Below are positions 61,069 to 64,000 of a stretch of 64,000 nucleotides of DNA, one piece after another. A program made the translations under genes and the position numbers. The notes beneath the pieces were generated by a model. That model had not been told where the DNA came from. It searched no databases and saw only the letters and a list, made by a program, of their open reading frames with translations. Origin of the DNA: Dyadobacter sp. CY323 (GTDB taxonomy: Bacteria > Bacteroidota > Bacteroidia > Cytophagales > Spirosomataceae); assembly GCF_021390245.1 (NCBI RefSeq), contig NZ_JAJUXH010000004.1, forward strand, positions 1 to 64,000. Direction: 5' to 3'. Position 1 is the stretch's first letter; every line of letters begins with the position of its first letter.

Positions 61069-61722
61069 TTAGTTTTCCGGTTCAGCTCCCGGGGCATTCA
61101 GTACAGTCAGAAGCTCACTGATCATCATCGCCGTGGCGCCCCAGATTTTGTACCCCTGTACCATATAGTGTGGCGCATGTACCTGTTCGCCACGCACTTG
61201 TATGTCGCTCGATCCGATGATATCCGAGTCGGAAATATCTTCCAGTTTGATCTCGAAAATTTCTTCTACCTCGCGGGGATCGGGATAATAGTCGGGTCGG
61301 TAGGGCATGGCGGCGATGACCGGCAAAACATAAAAATTACTTGCGGGAATAAACAGTTCGGTGAGGCATCCGAGGATCTTCACGTCATTAAGCCGCAATC
61401 CGATTTCTTCCTGTGCTTCCCGCAATGCGGTTTGGACAAGGTCTTTATCGGTGAGTTCGTATCGACCCCCCGGAAACGCTACCTGACCCGAATGCACGCC
61501 GTCGTAGGCGGGGCGAAGGATCAGGGGAAAATAGATTTCGTTTTTGTGTGGATAAAATAAAATGAGGATCGCGCTTTTACGGGTCCTCGCATTTGGTTTG
61601 AAAGTAAGGCGCAGCCGGGAAGAAGCTTGCATAACCTGGTGCGCCGACTCGCCAGGAAGCGGGAATGTGAGTTTTTTAGTCAGTTGTTCTGTAAATGTTG
61701 AGAAGAATTCTAGTGTGGCCAT
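61069..61722 (-). CDS. CoA pyrophosphatase (Nudix hydrolase, NudL/YeaB-like)
   Basis: About 217 residues. The Nudix box is present as GGRYELTD..LVQTALREAQEEIGL (about residues 93-118), preceded by the UPF0035-type VLLLF/AILILFYPHKNEIYFPL segment of CoA-active members. It probably hydrolyses CoA and its thioesters. The ATG at 61722 or the one three codons upstream (61731) may be the start. A perfect -7 box (TATATTTG, minus strand 61784-61791) precedes it. Confidence 0.88.
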   Translation of the reverse strand: MATLEFFSTFTEQLTKKLTFPLPGESAHQVMQASSRLRLTFKPNARTRKSAILILFYPHKNEIYFPLILRPAYDGVHSGQVAFPGGRYELTDKDLVQTALREAQEEIGLRLNDVKILGCLTELFIPASNFYVLPVIAAMPYRPDYYPDPREVEEIFEIKLEDISDSDIIGSSDIQVRGEQVHAPHYMVQGYKIWGATAMMISELLTVLNAPGAEPEN

Positions 61723-61783
61723 ACAAGGCATGAATTAAGATCAGTTGAGTTTTGGTGGACTGCCGCATTTAATCCAAGTTACA

Positions 61784-61791
61784 CAAATATA
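61784..61791 (-). promoter_or_regulatory. -7 promoter element of the CoA pyrophosphatase gene
   Basis: The minus strand reads TATATTTG, a perfect TAnnTTTG match, about 60 nt before the start codon. Confidence 0.5.
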
Positions 61792-61823
61792 ACAATTACC
61801 ATTTCTATTGCTGAGTTATTGCA

Positions 61824-63401
61824 TCAGGCTGGTGCATACAACTTTGCCAGTTGCTCCGCGCATCTTTCGCCATCCATCGCGGCGGACATGATGCCTCCCG
61901 CATACCCTGCGCCTTCCCCGCACGGAAACAGGCCTTTAACCTCCGGATGTTCACAGCTTTCACGTTCTCTTGGAATGCGGACGGGGGAGGAAGTGCGGCT
62001 CTCTACACCGATCAATTGCGCGTCGGCGGATAAGTATCCTTTCATTTTTTTACCAAAATCCGAAAGTGCTTCTTTTAATGGATAGGCAATGTTTTCCGGC
62101 AGAACTTCATATAAATCAACGGCATGCAAACCCGGCTGATAAGATGTATCCCGCAACTGCGCAGACATTTTACCTTTCACAAAATCAGTGGCGAGCTGGG
62201 CCGGAGCAGTTTGAGTGGATCCGGCCAGCCGGCACGCTGCCTGCTCCATTTCCTGCTGATAATGCAAGCCCGCGAGCGGTCCGAACTCTTTATATGCTTC
62301 CAGATCAGCCTCTTCCACAGACACGACAATGCCCGAATTCGCATACGGTGAATCCCGGCGAGAAGGTGACATTCCATTCACGACCACTTCCCCCGAAGCT
62401 GTCGCTGCCGGAACAATAAAGCCGCCCGGGCACATGCAAAACGAAAAAACACCCCGCTGAATGCCTTTGTAACGGGTTTGGGTAACAAGACTGTACGATG
62501 CTGCCGGCAGATATGGGCCACGGTCCGTTTCGCAGTGATACTGGATTTTGTCGATCGTATTTTGCGGATGCTCAATGCGTACACCCATCGCAAATGACTT
62601 CCTCTCGATCCGGATATTTTTTGCAAAAAGCATTTCGTAAATATCCCGCGCCGAATGTCCGGTGGCGAGGATTACGCCAATGCCAATATGTTCTTTACCA
62701 TCATGGGTAACAACTCCTTTGATCATATTCTGATTAATAATGAGGTCTATTACTTTGGTATCGAAATGGATTTCGCCCCCTGCCTTCAAAATACTCTCAC
62801 GCATTTGAGAGACGACAACCGGTAGTTTATTGGTGCCGATATGCGGGTGGGCGTCGATCAGGATCTGTTCGCTTGCGCCGTGGTTCACGAAGATTTCCAG
62901 TACGCGCCGGATATCGCCCCGTTTGTTTGAACGGGTATAAAGCTTGCCATCTGAATAAGTTCCCGCGCCACCTTCGCCAAAACAGTAATTGGATTCCGGA
63001 TTTACTTCATGATCCTTATTAATAGCCGCGAGATCACGACGTCTCGCCCGCACATCTTTGCCTCTTTCGAAGATCACAGGTTTGATACCCAGCTCAATAA
63101 GCCGGAGTGCGGCGAACATCCCAGCCGGGCCGCAGCCTATAATGATCGCCTGCGGATGGTTTTGTACCTGACCATATTTGAACTGGTAGCTGATCAGTGA
63201 TGCAGGAATTTCACGCACATACACTTCGACCTGTACATTTACCTTGATCTGCCGGCTCCGGGCATCAATCGATTGTCGTGTTTTGCGGATAAAGACGTCG
63301 TCAACGTCGCGCAAACGGAGTTTTTTAATGATATGCTGACGAAATTGTTCGTCGTCCAGCGCCACTTCCGGCGCGAGGGTAAGTTGAAGCGTATGTTGCA
63401 T
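61824..63401 (-). CDS. NAD(P)/FAD-dependent dehydrogenase (COG2509-type)
   Basis: A 525-residue flavoprotein. After an N-terminal ferredoxin-like domain (about residues 1-80) comes the FAD motif IIIGCGPAGMFAALRL (about 87-102), then FGEGGAGTYSDGKLYTRSN, VILATGHSARDIYEML, and the C-terminal GLFPCGEGAGYAGGIMSAAMDG. This family is widespread and poorly characterised; reaction unknown. It is divergent from the sugar isomerase-like gene, with a -7 box (TAACTTTG, minus strand 63429-63436) upstream. Confidence 0.9.
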   Translation of the reverse strand: MQHTLQLTLAPEVALDDEQFRQHIIKKLRLRDVDDVFIRKTRQSIDARSRQIKVNVQVEVYVREIPASLISYQFKYGQVQNHPQAIIIGCGPAGMFAALRLIELGIKPVIFERGKDVRARRRDLAAINKDHEVNPESNYCFGEGGAGTYSDGKLYTRSNKRGDIRRVLEIFVNHGASEQILIDAHPHIGTNKLPVVVSQMRESILKAGGEIHFDTKVIDLIINQNMIKGVVTHDGKEHIGIGVILATGHSARDIYEMLFAKNIRIERKSFAMGVRIEHPQNTIDKIQYHCETDRGPYLPAASYSLVTQTRYKGIQRGVFSFCMCPGGFIVPAATASGEVVVNGMSPSRRDSPYANSGIVVSVEEADLEAYKEFGPLAGLHYQQEMEQAACRLAGSTQTAPAQLATDFVKGKMSAQLRDTSYQPGLHAVDLYEVLPENIAYPLKEALSDFGKKMKGYLSADAQLIGVESRTSSPVRIPRERESCEHPEVKGLFPCGEGAGYAGGIMSAAMDGERCAEQLAKLYAPA

Positions 63402-63428
63402 TGGAAAGGGATTTATCCTTTAATGCTG

Positions 63429-63436
63429 CAAAGTTA
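63429..63436 (-). promoter_or_regulatory. -7 promoter element of the FAD dehydrogenase gene
   Basis: The minus strand reads TAACTTTG followed by C, a perfect TAnnTTTG match 28 nt before the ATG. Confidence 0.5.
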
Positions 63437-63520
63437 AGGAGAGTTTCCATTCAATGAGGGTAACATTCCGGGGACTTTCACTTTGATAGGAAGTTACCGG
63501 ATCCCTATCTGACTTGTAAT

Positions 63521-64000
63521 ATGGCATTGAACAGACGAAAATTTCTCAGCACATTAGCAGTTTCAAGCGGGGTCGCTTTTCTGCCGGAATCAGAATTTGC
63601 GCCAGCGCATTTGACCCAATATCCGGTTTCCTGCAATCAATATTCGTGGATTACTTTTTACGCCAGGGAAGGCCGGGAATGGGGAGCGGATTTGGATGTT
63701 TCGCTTGGTGAGTTTGCTTCAACAGGCATTAAAGCATATGAACCTGCATTCAACAATGCGGCCGAGGTGACTAAACTGCTTCCTTATCTGAAAAAATATA
63801 AGCTGGTAATGCCATCGGTTTATGTGAATAGTACATTACATCATGCAGAGGAAAGTGCTAAATCCATTAAATCTGTTTTGGAAATCGCCGACGCATTAAA
63901 ACCGGCTGATACAAAAATTATCGTCACCAATCCTAACCCGATCAAATGGGGTAGCGACCAGAATAAGTCGGACGATGAACTTGCCGAACAAGCTAAAAAC
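63521..64000 (+). CDS. Sugar phosphate isomerase/epimerase-like protein, partial (runs off the window)
   Basis: The first 160 codons of a gene that continues past the right edge. The N-terminus MALNRRKFLSTLAVSSGVAF is a twin-arginine-type export signal (NRRKFL), followed by a segment (WITFYAREGREWGADLDV, GIKAYEP, PYLKKYKLVMPSVYVN) with the start pattern of xylose isomerase-like TIM barrels. Tat-exported members of this family are common in Bacteroidota sugar catabolism. The catalytic residues are beyond the window, so the assignment is tentative. Confidence 0.75.
   Translation, partial: MALNRRKFLSTLAVSSGVAFLPESEFAPAHLTQYPVSCNQYSWITFYAREGREWGADLDVSLGEFASTGIKAYEPAFNNAAEVTKLLPYLKKYKLVMPSVYVNSTLHHAEESAKSIKSVLEIADALKPADTKIIVTNPNPIKWGSDQNKSDDELAEQAKN

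Noticed and set aside
1..64000. CRISPR array, tRNA or rRNA genes, prophage, restriction or toxin-antitoxin systems
   Set aside because: No regularly spaced repeats, no tRNA T-arm patterns, and no matching protein motifs were found by eye on either strand. A tRNAscan or defence-system search would confirm.

Overview
The window looks like core chromosome of a Bacteroidota bacterium of the Cytophagales type; the protein flavour suggests Dyadobacter or a relative in Spirosomaceae, but the genus is inference. Supporting signs are type IX secretion (T9SS) sorting domains on three large secreted proteins, two DUF5686 outer-membrane proteins, a GWxTD lipoprotein, a DUF7948/SBBP surface protein, a subclass A2 beta-lactamase, menaquinone synthesis (MenA), almost no Shine-Dalgarno sites, and many matches to the Bacteroidota -7 promoter element TAnnTTTG. 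No tRNA, rRNA, CRISPR array, transposase, integrase or phage gene was seen.

Layout. 0-7 kb: DUF1328 membrane peptide, M1 aminopeptidase, DUF5686 protein, then a thiol/redox cluster (DsbA-like protein and nitroreductase, divergent from a HxlR regulator with a candidate operator between them). 7.0-11.2 kb: an AT-rich accessory patch of small lipoprotein genes, one apparently frameshifted, one gene remnant, and a T9SS adhesin-like gene lying between two direct repeats of the 3' end of the class II aldolase gene fba. 11.2-22 kb: fba, then a tightly packed plus-strand set (small membrane protein, CNNM/CBS protein, beta-lactamase, ABC ATPase, 1153-aa T9SS protein), DUF4920, a two-domain SGNH esterase, menA and DUF5618. 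22-31 kb: periplasmic glutathione peroxidase, argS, a secreted unknown, pyrR, pth, a gene-free stretch with a candidate non-coding RNA, an OmpA-like protein and an EamA permease. 31-45 kb: PhzF protein, trehalase, a SAM-I riboswitch before metX, GDPD, a molybdenum operon (mobA-fdhD-DUF7009-FdhF/YdeP oxidoreductase), a kinase-like orphan, mnmA, a beta-propeller lipoprotein, rlmB and GWxTD. 45-54 kb: SDR reductase, pyrB, a T9SS SGNH protein, a GreA-like protein, YebC, an ElaA-like acetyltransferase, a second candidate non-coding RNA, metF, YbjQ, a nitroreductase and an ABC ATPase. 54-64 kb: DUF5686 protein, SanA-like protein, topoisomerase IV subunit A, CoA pyrophosphatase, FAD dehydrogenase and the start of a sugar-phosphate isomerase-like gene.

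How genes work together: methionine and folate functions (SAM-I/metX, metF), pyrimidine functions (pyrR, pyrB), molybdenum cofactor assembly with its client enzyme, and cell-surface secretion and gliding-type proteins. The strongest unusual signals are the fba 3'-end duplication around a T9SS gene, two promoter-to-terminator stretches without ORFs that look like small RNAs, a divergent kinase-like orphan, and a terminator inside the leader of a GreA-like factor. Most of the window is ordinary housekeeping sequence.
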